Assembly: GCF_005952805.1 (NCBI RefSeq)
Contig: NZ_CP040709.1
Coordinates: 1,302,001-1,366,000, forward strand
DNA length: 64,000 nt
Direction of reading: 5' to 3'
DNA from: Inhella inkyongensis
GTDB taxonomy: Bacteria > Pseudomonadota > Gammaproteobacteria > Burkholderiales > Burkholderiaceae_C
Shown here: in pieces, positions 54,668 to 63,316 of the stretch
Layout of the letters: each line of letters begins with the position of its first letter
Numbering within the stretch: the stretch's first letter is position 1
The notes under the pieces: model-generated
Databases searched by the model: none
Told to the model about the DNA's origin: nothing
Seen by the model: only the letters and a program-made list of their open reading frames with translations
Translations under genes and position numbers: made by a program

Positions 54668-56322
54668 GCCACGCAGACCCGGTTGCGCCCCGCGTCCTTG
54701 GCCTGGTAGAGCGCAGCGTCTGCGCATTGCACCAGGGCACGCACGTTCTGGCAGGGGGCTGATTGGCCCAGCCCCCGCAGGGCCACGCCGGCGCTCAGGG
54801 TCTGCTGCAGGCCAGGGAAGCGCACACCCCAGGGGTGATGCTCCACGGCATTGCGCAGGCGCTCGAACACGGCCTGGGCGGCGGTGGCCTGCGGGCCCAG
54901 CAGCGCGACGAGAAATTCCTCGCCGCCCCAGCGGGCCAGCAGGTCGGCGCTGCGCAGGCGCAGGCGCAGCAGTTCCGAAAGTTCGCGCAGCACCGCGTCG
55001 CCTACGGCATGGCCGCGTTCGTCGTTGACGCGCTTGAAGTGGTCCAGGTCCAGCAGGGCGATGGCCAAAGGAAGTTGGCCGATTTGGGCACGCTCCCAGA
55101 GCACGTCCAGCGCCTGCTCGGCGTGACGGCGGTTGGAGAGGCGGGTCAGCACGTCCTCGCGCGCGGCGCGGTCGGTGCGGGCCAGTTGTTGGCGTAGCGC
55201 ACGCTGCTCCTGCTCCAAGGCCTGGGAGCGTTCACGTTCGCGCTGGGCGTCGGCATGGGCGTGCTCAGCGCGCGCCACGGCCTGGTCGATCTCGCGTTGG
55301 ATCAGCAGGATCTGCGTCTGCACGCGCTGCACCTGGCGCGCGGTCTGGCGTTCATGTTGGACCCACTGCTCCAGACTGCCCAGGGCTGCGGCCGGTTGGC
55401 CGCTTTGCTTTTGCAATTCATAGAGCAGGCGCAGGCCCAGGCGCCGCAGGCGTGGGCGGATCGGCTCGGCACTGGGTTGCAACAGCGCTTGCAGGATGCC
55501 GATGGCTTCTTGTGTTTGCCCCAGGCCCTGGGCCAGTCGGGCGCGGTAGAACAGTGTGAAGCGTTGCAGGTTCAGGAAGTGATGTTCCTGGGCCTGGCTG
55601 TCCAGATGCTCGATCAGAGGCTGGGCACGGGCCCAGTCCTGACCCACCAGCAGGGCCTCGATCAGGTTGGACAGGGCGGTGGCCTGTTTGAACACATTGC
55701 CCTGGGTCTGGGCCGTCGCCAAGGCTTGCTCGGCCAGCAACTGGGCCATGGCCTGGCTGACGATCAGGTCCTCGGCCTGGCCCTCCACCGCAGCCTGCTC
55801 GCATTCATCCAGCGTGTAGTAGGCTTGGTTGTTGAGGCAGGCGAAATCCAGCTCGGCCAGGCCCAGGGTCTGGGCGATCTCGCGGGCTTGCTGGGTGGTT
55901 TCGCGGGCTTGGGCCGGGTTGTCCATCGCGCCATAGGCATTGCCCACGCGTGCCAGGGCCCAACCCTCGCGCGCGGCGTCGCCCAGCGCACGCGCCAGGC
56001 TGAGGGCAGACAGCGCAGCTTCCAGGGCCTCGCGGCCCAGGCCCAGATGGGCATAGGCCAGGGCCAGCTGGGTGTGCGCGTCGCACAGCGGTTCGCGCTC
56101 GCCCAGTCGCTCCAGCAGGCGCACGGCCTCGCTGGCATGCCGCACCGCCTCGGTGGCGCGGCCTTCGCGCTGGTTGGCGCGGGTCAGCAGCATGAGCAAT
56201 GGGGCCCGGGCCTGCGCTTCCTGGGTGTGCGCCAGCAAGGGTTCCAGCTGAAGCAGCGCTTGTGCGTGCTCGCCCTGATCCAGCAGCTCCTGGGCCTGGC
56301 TGAGTGCGGCGTCCAAGTTCAC
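54664..56322 (-). CDS. TPR-GGDEF diguanylate cyclase
   Basis: 552-residue cytoplasmic protein with no membrane segment. Residues 1 to about 330 are helical tetratricopeptide-type repeats (ALLQLEPLLAHTQEAQAR, THQLALAYAHLGLGREALEAAL-like units). A charged coiled coil (about 335-385, rich in Arg/Glu/Gln) leads into a GGDEF domain (about 385-552) with LDLDHFKRVNDERGHAVGD and active-site GGEEF. The inhibitory site RSAD stands five residues before GGEEF. It should synthesise c-di-GMP under control of a TPR-bound partner. The start is GTG 56322, 3 bases after the upstream peptidase stop, indicating an operon. Confidence 0.9.
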   Translation of the reverse strand: MNLDAALSQAQELLDQGEHAQALLQLEPLLAHTQEAQARAPLLMLLTRANQREGRATEAVRHASEAVRLLERLGEREPLCDAHTQLALAYAHLGLGREALEAALSALSLARALGDAAREGWALARVGNAYGAMDNPAQARETTQQAREIAQTLGLAELDFACLNNQAYYTLDECEQAAVEGQAEDLIVSQAMAQLLAEQALATAQTQGNVFKQATALSNLIEALLVGQDWARAQPLIEHLDSQAQEHHFLNLQRFTLFYRARLAQGLGQTQEAIGILQALLQPSAEPIRPRLRRLGLRLLYELQKQSGQPAAALGSLEQWVQHERQTARQVQRVQTQILLIQREIDQAVARAEHAHADAQRERERSQALEQEQRALRQQLARTDRAAREDVLTRLSNRRHAEQALDVLWERAQIGQLPLAIALLDLDHFKRVNDERGHAVGDAVLRELSELLRLRLRSADLLARWGGEEFLVALLGPQATAAQAVFERLRNAVEHHPWGVRFPGLQQTLSAGVALRGLGQSAPCQNVRALVQCADAALYQAKDAGRNRVCVA

Positions 56323-56325
56323 GCC

Positions 56326-57786
56326 TCAGGCCCCTTGCACAAAGGCGCGGAGATCCTCGGCCAGGCGCTGGCGCGACTCGGCGTGCACGTACATCATGTG
56401 CCCTGCGGGATAGTGCGCGACCTGGATCTGGGTGCGCAGATGCGCTCGCAATCCCATATGGGCCAGGCTGTGCAGCGCCGCGCCGGGGGGCGTGGCCAGG
56501 TCCAGGTCGCCGCAGGCCACGAAGACCCGCAACTCGGGCTGGTGGTGCAAGGCCTGGCGCAGCAACTCGGCGGTGTGCAGGTATTTGTTCTCGATGCCCT
56601 TCCAGGTCCAGCTCTTGTAGAGCGGCGCCAGCAGGTGATAGGGCGCATCACCCGCCCAGCCCAGCTGTTCGTGCAGCACGCGCTGCATGCCCACGCGGTA
56701 GGCCCCGGCCAGATTGCTATAGCTGGGGTCGTCCTCGGCCTTCTCGCCGGCATCGTCGCGGTCGTGGCCGACGAAGCGGCTGTCCAGGCGGCCCACCACC
56801 TCGCCGCGCTCGCGCAGCAGTTCTTTGAAGAAGCGCTCGTCGCTGACGCGCAGGCGGCAGCGCTGCACAAAGTCAGGGCTAAGGCCCGTCAGCGTGGCGT
56901 ATTCCAAGGCGATCTTGCGCTGGGCGGACGCGTCCAGGCGGTCGCCCTGCAACAGCGCACTGGCATAGGGGCCGAGTGCAAAGGCCTCGGCCTTGGCCAG
57001 CAGGGCTTCCAGGCTCAGGGCCTGGAGCTTGGGCGCCAGGGCCTGGTGGTACCAGGCGGTGGCTGCAAAAGTGGGCAGGAAGGTGATGTGGGGCAGGTCG
57101 TTGCCCACATCGAAGGCAAAGGTCTGGAAGTCCAGGGCCGGTGAGACCAGCACCACGCCGTTGAGCATCAGTTCGCACTTCTCCTGCAGCTGGCGCGCCA
57201 GCGCGGCCGCCCGGGTGCTGCCATAACTCTCGCCCAGCAGGTATTTGGCGCTGCCCCAGCGGCCCTCGCGGCTCAGGTACAGGCGCATGAACTCGGCGAT
57301 GGCGTCGAGGTCGCGCTGGTAATCGTGGTACTCGGCTTCCTTCTGGCCCTCGGCCATGCGCGAGTAACCCGTCCCCACCGGGTCGATGAAGACCAGATCG
57401 GCATGCGTCAGCAGGGTGTCGGCATTGGCTTCCAGCGCATAGGGCGGGGCGCCGCAATAGCCCATCTCGTCGCTCACCACGCGCTGCGGCCCCAGCAGGC
57501 CCAGATGCAGCCACACGCTGCTGGAGCCCGGCCCGCCGTTCATGGCGAACACCAGCGGCCTGTTGGCTTCAGCTCCCAGCAGGGTGTAGGCGGTGTAGAA
57601 AACCTGGGCCCGCACTGGTTCGCCCTGGCGGGTGCCGTCTTTGATGTCGGGCTCGCGCAGGTTCAGCGTGCCGGCACTGGCGCGGTAGCGCAGCGTGCGG
57701 CGGCCAATCTTGAGCTCGTGCTCGCGCTCGACGCGTTGTTCGGCGGGCGTTGTTGCGGGAGGCAGTGCGGCGGTGGCTTCGTTCAT
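56326..57786 (-). CDS. S10-family serine carboxypeptidase-like protein
   Basis: 486-residue alpha/beta hydrolase of peptidase family S10. Diagnostic segments are NRPLVFAMNGGPGSSSVWLHLG, DPVGTGYSRM, the nucleophile motif LLGESYGSTRAAAL, ACGDLDLATPPGA (catalytic Asp) and YPAGHMMYVH (catalytic His). No convincing signal peptide is seen: the N-terminus MNEATAALPPATTPAEQR is hydrophilic, which is unusual for a group that is often exported. ATG 57786 is used. It lies upstream of, and 3 bases from, the TPR-GGDEF gene. Confidence 0.88.
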   Translation of the reverse strand: MNEATAALPPATTPAEQRVEREHELKIGRRTLRYRASAGTLNLREPDIKDGTRQGEPVRAQVFYTAYTLLGAEANRPLVFAMNGGPGSSSVWLHLGLLGPQRVVSDEMGYCGAPPYALEANADTLLTHADLVFIDPVGTGYSRMAEGQKEAEYHDYQRDLDAIAEFMRLYLSREGRWGSAKYLLGESYGSTRAAALARQLQEKCELMLNGVVLVSPALDFQTFAFDVGNDLPHITFLPTFAATAWYHQALAPKLQALSLEALLAKAEAFALGPYASALLQGDRLDASAQRKIALEYATLTGLSPDFVQRCRLRVSDERFFKELLRERGEVVGRLDSRFVGHDRDDAGEKAEDDPSYSNLAGAYRVGMQRVLHEQLGWAGDAPYHLLAPLYKSWTWKGIENKYLHTAELLRQALHHQPELRVFVACGDLDLATPPGAALHSLAHMGLRAHLRTQIQVAHYPAGHMMYVHAESRQRLAEDLRAFVQGA

Positions 57787-57858
57787 GGGGCGGGGCGGGC
57801 GGCGCAATGGTTGATGAACTCTGTTTGATCAAGCGCACACCGTGGAACCGGCTTTGCC

Positions 57859-57901
57859 GGGCCACTGGTGTGGCCCCCTGGGGGGAGGCGCCGCAGGCGC
57901 T
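57859..57901. repeat. Two adjacent GC-rich hairpins
   Basis: GGGCCAC-TGGT-GTGGCCC (57859-57876) and GCGCC-GCA-GGCGC (57888-57900), just beyond the arginase stop at 57911. They could act as a transcription terminator for the minus-strand LOG-arginase unit, although no T-run is present. Confidence 0.55.
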
Positions 57902-57910
57902 TCGGGGGGG

Positions 57911-58843
57911 TCAACTCTTTCTCATCAGGGTGCTTTTTCCGAACAGCGACTCGATCAGATCGACTGCCAGCAGCGCGGTGCGGTTTTTCTCGTCCAGAGC
58001 GGGGTTCAGTTCCATCACGTCCAGCGAGGCCAAACGGCCGGTGTCGGCAATCATCTCCATGCACAGCTGCGCCTCGCGGTAGCTGGGGCCGCCGGGGACC
58101 GTGGTGCCCACGCCGGGAGCGATGGCGGGGTCCAGGAAGTCGACGTCAAAGCTCACGTGCAGATGGGTGTTGGCGTCCAGCGTGGCCAGGGCCAGCTCCA
58201 TGGCCTGGCGCATGCCCATCTCATCGATGTAGCGCATGTCAAAGACTTCGAGCTCTTGCTCGTGGACGAAGCGCTTTTCACCTTCGTCCACGCTGCGGAT
58301 GCCGATCTGGCGCACCCACTTGGGGCTGATGGCGGGCTGCTGCGCGCTGAAGCCGCCGATGCTCACCAACTCGGGTGCGCCGAAGCCGCACAGGGTGGCC
58401 ACCGGCATGCCGTGGATGTTGCCGCTCGGGGTCAGGGCCGAGGTGTTGAAGTCGGCGTGCGCATCCAGCCACAGCACGCGCAGCTTTTTGCCCTGGGCCT
58501 TGCAGTGGCGCGCCACCGCACTGATGGAGCCAATACCCAGACAGTGGTCGCCGCCCAGCAGGATGGGCATGCGGCCGGCTTGCAACTCGGCGAACACGGC
58601 CTCATGCACGGCCTGGTTCCAGGCCACCACCTCGGGCAGGTGGCGATAGCCCTCGACCGGGGGCAGCCAGGGGTTGTAGGGGCCGTTCAGATTGCCGCAG
58701 TCCTTCACATCGACGCCGCGCGCTTGCAGCGCCGGACCGATGCCGGCCACGCGCATGGCCTCAGGGCCCATCGAGGCGCCGCGGGCGCCGGCGCCGATGT
58801 CGGTGGGGGCGCCAATCAAAGAGATCTTGTGCATTGCAGTCAT
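57911..58843 (-). CDS. rocF: Arginase
   Basis: 310-residue ureohydrolase producing ornithine and urea from arginine. Manganese-binding motifs are GGDHCLGIGS, WLDAHADFNTS and SFDVDFLDPAIAPGVGT; the distal DVMELNPALDEKNRTA is also typical. Length and the N-terminus ISLIGAPTDIGAGARGASMGPEAMR fit bacterial arginase rather than agmatinase. ATG 58843 begins 1 base after the LOG-family stop; an internal ATG at 58834 is possible. The pair forms an operon. Confidence 0.93.
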   Translation of the reverse strand: MTAMHKISLIGAPTDIGAGARGASMGPEAMRVAGIGPALQARGVDVKDCGNLNGPYNPWLPPVEGYRHLPEVVAWNQAVHEAVFAELQAGRMPILLGGDHCLGIGSISAVARHCKAQGKKLRVLWLDAHADFNTSALTPSGNIHGMPVATLCGFGAPELVSIGGFSAQQPAISPKWVRQIGIRSVDEGEKRFVHEQELEVFDMRYIDEMGMRQAMELALATLDANTHLHVSFDVDFLDPAIAPGVGTTVPGGPSYREAQLCMEMIADTGRLASLDVMELNPALDEKNRTALLAVDLIESLFGKSTLMRKS

Positions 58844-58844
58844 T

Positions 58845-59729
58845 TCAAACAGAACAGTTGGCAGTGGATTTGAGGTCGTACTCGTGCTCGAGCAGGGCCC
58901 AGGCCTGTTCGGCGGTCTCGACGAAGCGGAACAGTTTCTCGTCGCCCGGGCTGATCATGCCGGTCTCAACCAGGTAGTCGAAGTCGATCAAGCGGGTCCA
59001 GAACTCGTGGCCGAACAGCAGGATGGGGCGGCGCCGGCATTTGCCGGTCTGGATCAGGGTCAGGGTTTCGAACAGTTCGTCCAGCGTGCCAAAGCCGCCC
59101 GGGAAGCACACCAGCGCCACCGAGCGCATCAGGAAGTGCATCTTGCGCAGCGCAAAGTAGTGGAAGCGAAAGCAGAGCTCGGGCGTGATGTAGGGGTTGG
59201 GATGCTGCTCGTGCGGCAGCACGATGTTCAAGCCGATGCTCTTGCCGCCGGCCTCGTGCGCGCCGCGGTTACCGGCTTCCATGATGCCGGGGCCGCCGCC
59301 CGTCACCACGTAGAGCGGGGTGCCGCAGGTCTGGGTCTCGCGCGTGATGATCTCGGCCAGCCGGCGCGCTTCGTCGTAGTAGGCACTCATGCGCAGCATG
59401 TTCTCGGCGCGGCGCTCGCGGGCGGTGTCGCCGGCCGCCTGCGCGGCCTCGAGTTCGGTGCGGGCCTGCACTGGGTCAGGGATGCGGGCGCTGCCGAACA
59501 TCACCACCGTGGCCTGGATGCCGAGTTCCTGCTGAACCAACTCGGGCTTGAGCAGTTCGAGTTGCATGCGGATCGGCCGCATCTCGTCGCGCAGCAGGAA
59601 GTCGGCGTCATTGAAGGCCAACCGGTAGGAGGGCGCCTGCTCGATGTCGGTCAGCGGCGGCGGCACCCGGCGCAGTTCTTCTTGGGCCGACGGGAAATTT
59701 CGCTCTTTCAAGTCACGACGCGGTGCCAT
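58845..59729 (-). CDS. LOG-family protein (TIGR00730-type Rossmann)
   Basis: 294-residue protein of the lonely-guy family, which includes cytokinin riboside 5'-monophosphate phosphoribohydrolases and general nucleotide 5'-monophosphate nucleosidases. Hallmarks are VVMFGSARIP, VVTGGGPGIMEAGNRGAHEAGG, the conserved RKMHFLMRSVA, and the active-site PGGFGTLDELFETLTLIQTGK. It is longer than plant-type LOGs, with an N-terminal extension of about 85 residues. ATG 59729 has GGAG 10 bases upstream. It is co-transcribed with arginase. Confidence 0.9.
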   Translation of the reverse strand: MAPRRDLKERNFPSAQEELRRVPPPLTDIEQAPSYRLAFNDADFLLRDEMRPIRMQLELLKPELVQQELGIQATVVMFGSARIPDPVQARTELEAAQAAGDTARERRAENMLRMSAYYDEARRLAEIITRETQTCGTPLYVVTGGGPGIMEAGNRGAHEAGGKSIGLNIVLPHEQHPNPYITPELCFRFHYFALRKMHFLMRSVALVCFPGGFGTLDELFETLTLIQTGKCRRRPILLFGHEFWTRLIDFDYLVETGMISPGDEKLFRFVETAEQAWALLEHEYDLKSTANCSV

Positions 59730-59795
59730 CTCGTTCTCCAGCGTGGAAAGCATGAGAACCGTGCAGCATATCGGGAGCACGGAGAAAGAATATTT

Positions 59796-60587
59796 CTACT
59801 TCAGTCCTTCTGCTGCCGTTTGCTCGCCGCAGACCGCGCAATGCGGATCGCGGGCCACGCCCAGCATATCGGTCTCGCCACGGCGCGCGTCGAACATCCA
59901 CAGGCGGCCCTGCAGGCCATCGGTCTGCCCAATCAGCAGCTTCAGGGCCTCAGCGGCCTGCAGGCTGCCCACCAGGCCCACGAGCGGCGCAAACACGCCC
60001 TGCGTGGCGCAGTGCGCGTCGGTCACCGGCGCATCGGGTGGGAACAGACAGGCATAGCAAGGGCACAGCGGGTTGCGCGGGTCGTAGACCGAGGCCTGGC
60101 CATCCCAGCCCACGGCGGCCGCCCACACGAGCGGCTTGCGCGCCGCCACGCAGGCGGCGTTGACGGCCTGGCGGGTGGCGAAGTTGTCGCTGCAGTCCAG
60201 CACCAGATCGGCCTGCGCCACCCAGCCGGGCAGGTTGTCCGGCGTCGCGCGGCAGGCCTCCGGGCTCAGCCGCAGTTCCGGGTTGAGGGCCAACATGGCC
60301 TGCGCGGCCGACGCCACCTTGGTCTGCCCCACCCGCGCATCGGCATGGGCAATCTGGCGCTGCAGATTGCTGAGCTCGACGGTATCGGGATCCACCAGGC
60401 GGATGTGTCCGACGCCGGCGCTGGCCAGGTAGAGCAGGGCGGGGGAGCCCAGGCCACCCGTGCCGATCACCAGCACTGACGCTGCCAACAGGGCCTGCTG
60501 GCCTTCGATGCCCAGCTCGTTCAGCAGCAGATGCCGCGCATAGCGCAGCAGCTGCCCGTCATTCAGATCCGGCTTGCTGTCCGTCAA
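59796..60587 (-). CDS. HesA/MoeB/ThiF family adenylyltransferase
   Basis: 263-residue E1-like enzyme that adenylates the C-terminal glycine of a ThiS/MoaD-type sulfur carrier. It has YARHLLLNELGIEGQQ, the ATP-binding GTGGLGSPALLYLASAGVG, VDPDTVELSNLQRQ, KVASA and DCSDNFATRQAVN. The zinc-binding cysteine pairs are CPCYAC and CAVC. The catalytic-cysteine region after the second strand is PVTDAHCATQGVFAPLVG. The start is TTG 60587, overlapping the ctpA stop by 4 bases (TTGA), consistent with coupled translation. Choice between MoeB and ThiF is open. Confidence 0.9.
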   Translation of the reverse strand: MTDSKPDLNDGQLLRYARHLLLNELGIEGQQALLAASVLVIGTGGLGSPALLYLASAGVGHIRLVDPDTVELSNLQRQIAHADARVGQTKVASAAQAMLALNPELRLSPEACRATPDNLPGWVAQADLVLDCSDNFATRQAVNAACVAARKPLVWAAAVGWDGQASVYDPRNPLCPCYACLFPPDAPVTDAHCATQGVFAPLVGLVGSLQAAEALKLLIGQTDGLQGRLWMFDARRGETDMLGVARDPHCAVCGEQTAAEGLK

Positions 60588-62035
60588 TTGGGTTTAGACG
60601 AATCGGACTTGGCCGCCTCGGCCTTGCGCTCCAGCGGTGCCTTGGACAGCACCACGGGCTTGCCTTTGAGCTGGTTGAGCGCCTGCTGAAGCGGCCAGTC
60701 CTGCTCACCCCCGAATTCGGGCAGGGGCTTGAGCGGCTCCTTGCGCTTGTTCAGTTCTTCTTCCAAGCGGCGGCGCTCGGCCTCGCGGGCTTTCTGCTCT
60801 TCGCTCTCGGCGTTCTGGTTGCTGCTGGCCAGGTGCTTTTCCAGATCGGCCTCGCGGGTGCGCAGCGCGCCGATGATGTTGCCCTCGGCGGTTTCGTCGA
60901 TGGCGAGGTCGGGCAGGATGCCCTTGGCCTGGATGGAACGGCCGCTGGGCGTGTAGTAGCGCGCGGTGGTGATCTTGAGCGCGGTGTCCGGCGAGAGCTG
61001 GCGCACCGTCTGCACCGAGCCCTTGCCAAAGGTCTGGGCGCCCAGCACCAGGGCGCGCTTGTGATCCTGCAGCGCGCCGGCCACGATCTCGCTGGCCGAG
61101 GCCGAGCCTTCGTTCACCAGCACCACCAGCGGCACGGTCTTCAGTGCAGCGGGCAGCTTCTTGATCACATCGACCTGGCCGCGGCGCAGATAGTCCTCGG
61201 GCCGCGCCTTGTAGCTGTACTTGGAATTGGCCAACTGACCATTGGTGGACACCACTTCCACGCCATTGGGCAAGAACGCCGTGCTGATCGCGATGGCGCC
61301 TTCGAGCACGCCTCCCGGGTCGTTGCGCAGGTCCAGCACCAGGCCCTTGAGCTTGGGGTCCTGGGCATAGAGCTCAGTCAGCTTCTTGGCGAAATCTTCG
61401 ACCGTGCGCTCCTGGAAGGCCGACACGCGCAACCAGGCGTAGCCGGGCTCGACCATCTTGGCCCGCACCGATTGCATACGGATCTCTTCGCGCACGATGG
61501 TGACCGGGAAGCTGCGGTTCTCGGCCTTGCGGAAGATCAGGAGGTTGACCTTGGTCTGCGGGTCGCCGCGCATGCGCTTGACGGCCTGCTCCAGCGTCAG
61601 GCCCTTGACCGGCTGGTCGTCGATGCGGGTGATCAGGTCGTTCGAGCGCAGGCCAGCACGGAAGGCCGGCGAGCCTTCGATGGGCGAGACGATGCGCACG
61701 AAACCGTCCTCCATGCCAATCTCGATGCCCACGCCGACGAACTTGCCCGAGGTGCCTTCCTTGAATTCCTGGAAGCTCTTCTTGTCGAAGAACTGCGAGT
61801 GCGGGTCCAGCCCGGTGACCATGCCGGCGATGGCGTCGTTGATGAGCTTCTTCTCATCCACGGGCTCCACATACTCGGCCTTGACCAGTCCGAACACGGC
61901 GGCCAGCTGTTGCAACTCTTCCAGTGGCAGCGCAGCTTGGCTGCCCCGTGCATTGGCGCTGAATTGCAAGGTTGCCATGGCACCCGCAAGGGCGCCTACG
62001 CCGATCCAACCTGCCACCTTCAATTTGGCACCCAT
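60584..62035 (-). CDS. C-terminal processing peptidase (S41, CtpA-like)
   Basis: 483-residue periplasmic protease. One N-terminal membrane anchor/signal (VAGWIGVGALAGAMATLQF) is followed by a PDZ domain (about 100-185, with GVGIEI and GSPAFRAGLRSNDLITRIDDQPV) and the S41 catalytic core. The core has LDLRNDPGGVLEGAI, nucleophile serine in NEGSASASEIVAGALQD and general-base lysine in TFGKGSVQT. The C-terminal tail is charged and helical (AREAERRRLEEELNKRKE). It would trim the C-termini of periplasmic or envelope proteins. ATG 62035 follows AGAGAGG. Confidence 0.92.
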   Translation of the reverse strand: MGAKLKVAGWIGVGALAGAMATLQFSANARGSQAALPLEELQQLAAVFGLVKAEYVEPVDEKKLINDAIAGMVTGLDPHSQFFDKKSFQEFKEGTSGKFVGVGIEIGMEDGFVRIVSPIEGSPAFRAGLRSNDLITRIDDQPVKGLTLEQAVKRMRGDPQTKVNLLIFRKAENRSFPVTIVREEIRMQSVRAKMVEPGYAWLRVSAFQERTVEDFAKKLTELYAQDPKLKGLVLDLRNDPGGVLEGAIAISTAFLPNGVEVVSTNGQLANSKYSYKARPEDYLRRGQVDVIKKLPAALKTVPLVVLVNEGSASASEIVAGALQDHKRALVLGAQTFGKGSVQTVRQLSPDTALKITTARYYTPSGRSIQAKGILPDLAIDETAEGNIIGALRTREADLEKHLASSNQNAESEEQKAREAERRRLEEELNKRKEPLKPLPEFGGEQDWPLQQALNQLKGKPVVLSKAPLERKAEAAKSDSSKPN

Positions 62036-62106
62036 ATGCGCCTCTCTCTTCTCAGCTGCAGCCCTTTGGGCCGCGAAATCCAAGGCCCGCAGGCCCGTGT
62101 CAAATC

Positions 62107-62112
62107 AGTATA
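62107..62112 (-). promoter_or_regulatory. Predicted -10 element of ctpA
   Basis: TATACT on the minus strand, 72 bases upstream of the ctpA ATG. The -35 region is poorly conserved. Confidence 0.45.
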
Positions 62113-62179
62113 GGCAGGGCATGAAGCCGCACGCTGGCATCAGCACCCGGGTCGCCCTGCAATTGCGCCGACTTGTGCC

Positions 62180-63268
62180 CTATGCACGCGCCGATTCTGG
62201 GGCGGGCGGTGCTGCCGTGGCGAAGGTCACCACATGGTCAGCCTGTGCACGAATGCCGATCCACTCGCCGACATGGTGGTCGTGGTGCGAGGGCACGGCG
62301 GCGATCAGGCGGGTGCCGTCGGTCAGTTGCAGGGTGTAGAGGAACTCGGCGCCGCGGAAGACCTTGTGCTCGATGCGCGCCTGCGTCGGGGCGTGGTCGT
62401 CGTGCACCACATCGTCGGCGCGCAGCAGCACCTCGCAGTGGCCGCCGGGGTAGGCGCCGGGCAGCGGGCAGTCCTGGGCGTTCTCCAGCAGGCCCAGGGC
62501 GGTGCGCACCTGGTTGCCCTCCAGCGTGCCGGGTACGAACACGCCGTGGCCGATGAAGCCCGCCACAAAGCGCGTGGCCGGTCGGTGGTAAACGGTGTAG
62601 GCCTCGTCCCACTGCTCCAGCCGGCCTTGATGGATGACGCCCACGCGGTCGCCGATGGCGAAGGCCTCGGCCTGGTCGTGGGTGACGAAGAGCGCCGTGG
62701 TCTGGGCGGCTTTCAGAATGGCGCGCAGGTCTTGCGAGAGGGACTCGCGCAGGTCCACGTCCAGGCTGGAAAAGGGCTCGTCCAGCAGCAGCAGCTGCGG
62801 GGCAGGCGCCAACGCCCGGGCCAGGGCCACGCGCTGTTGCTGGCCGCCGGAGAGCTGGTGCGGCATGCGCTTGGCGGCATGGCCCAGGCCCACCAGACTC
62901 AGCATCTCCTCCACGCGCGCCTTGCGCTCGTTCGGTGCCAGGTGGCGCAAACCAAAGGCCACATTGGCCTGCACGCTCAGGTGCGGAAAGAGGGCGAAGT
63001 CCTGGAACACCAAGCCGACGCGGCGCGACTCCGGGGCCAGGTGCTGCTCCGCAGCGGCGTCGGCCAGGGCTTCGCCCTGCAGGCGGATGCGACCCTGGTG
63101 GATGCGCTCCAGCCCGGCCACGGCGCGCAGCAGCGAGGTCTTGCCGCAGCCCGAAGGGCCGATCAATACGCCGATATCACCCTTGGCCAGGCTCAAGGTG
63201 ACGCCTTGGACGGCGTCCTGGCTGGCGCCCGCATAGCGCAGGCCCACGCTCTCGATCGAAAGAAACAT
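62180..63268 (-). CDS. fbpC: ABC transporter ATP-binding protein, ferric-iron (FbpC) type
   Basis: 362-residue ATPase with Walker A GPSGCGKTSL, Q-loop FQDFALFPHLSVQANVAFGL, signature LSGGQQQRVALARAL, Walker B LLLLDEPFSSLD and H-loop FVTHDQAEA. The C-terminal 120 residues form the regulatory TOBE-type extension (ARIEHKVFRGAEFLYTLQL) typical of the iron/polyamine/sulfate importers. It is divergent from a membrane permease of the FbpB type 48 bases away; together they would form a metal importer. ATG 63268 is preceded by AGGTGG. The iron assignment rests on the permease type and on the Fur-like site. Confidence 0.87.
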   Translation of the reverse strand: MFLSIESVGLRYAGASQDAVQGVTLSLAKGDIGVLIGPSGCGKTSLLRAVAGLERIHQGRIRLQGEALADAAAEQHLAPESRRVGLVFQDFALFPHLSVQANVAFGLRHLAPNERKARVEEMLSLVGLGHAAKRMPHQLSGGQQQRVALARALAPAPQLLLLDEPFSSLDVDLRESLSQDLRAILKAAQTTALFVTHDQAEAFAIGDRVGVIHQGRLEQWDEAYTVYHRPATRFVAGFIGHGVFVPGTLEGNQVRTALGLLENAQDCPLPGAYPGGHCEVLLRADDVVHDDHAPTQARIEHKVFRGAEFLYTLQLTDGTRLIAAVPSHHDHHVGEWIGIRAQADHVVTFATAAPPAPESARA

Positions 63269-63294
63269 CCACCTATGATGCCAGACGATGCAAA

Positions 63295-63309
63295 TGCAAA
63301 TTGTTCGCA
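63295..63309. promoter_or_regulatory. Fur-box-like palindrome
   Basis: TGCAAATTGTTCGCA, an imperfect 7-1-7 inverted repeat resembling the betaproteobacterial Fur site, in the 48-base gap between fbpC (minus) and the fbpB-like permease (plus). It would repress both when iron is plentiful. Confidence 0.5.
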
Positions 63310-63316
63310 TGACTCG

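Noticed and set aside
55255..57144. 629-codon plus-strand frame over the TPR-GGDEF and S10 genes
   Set aside because: Shadow of two well-supported minus-strand genes.
58692..60479. 595-codon plus-strand frame over arginase, LOG and ThiF-like genes
   Set aside because: Antisense to three recognised genes; no motif of its own.
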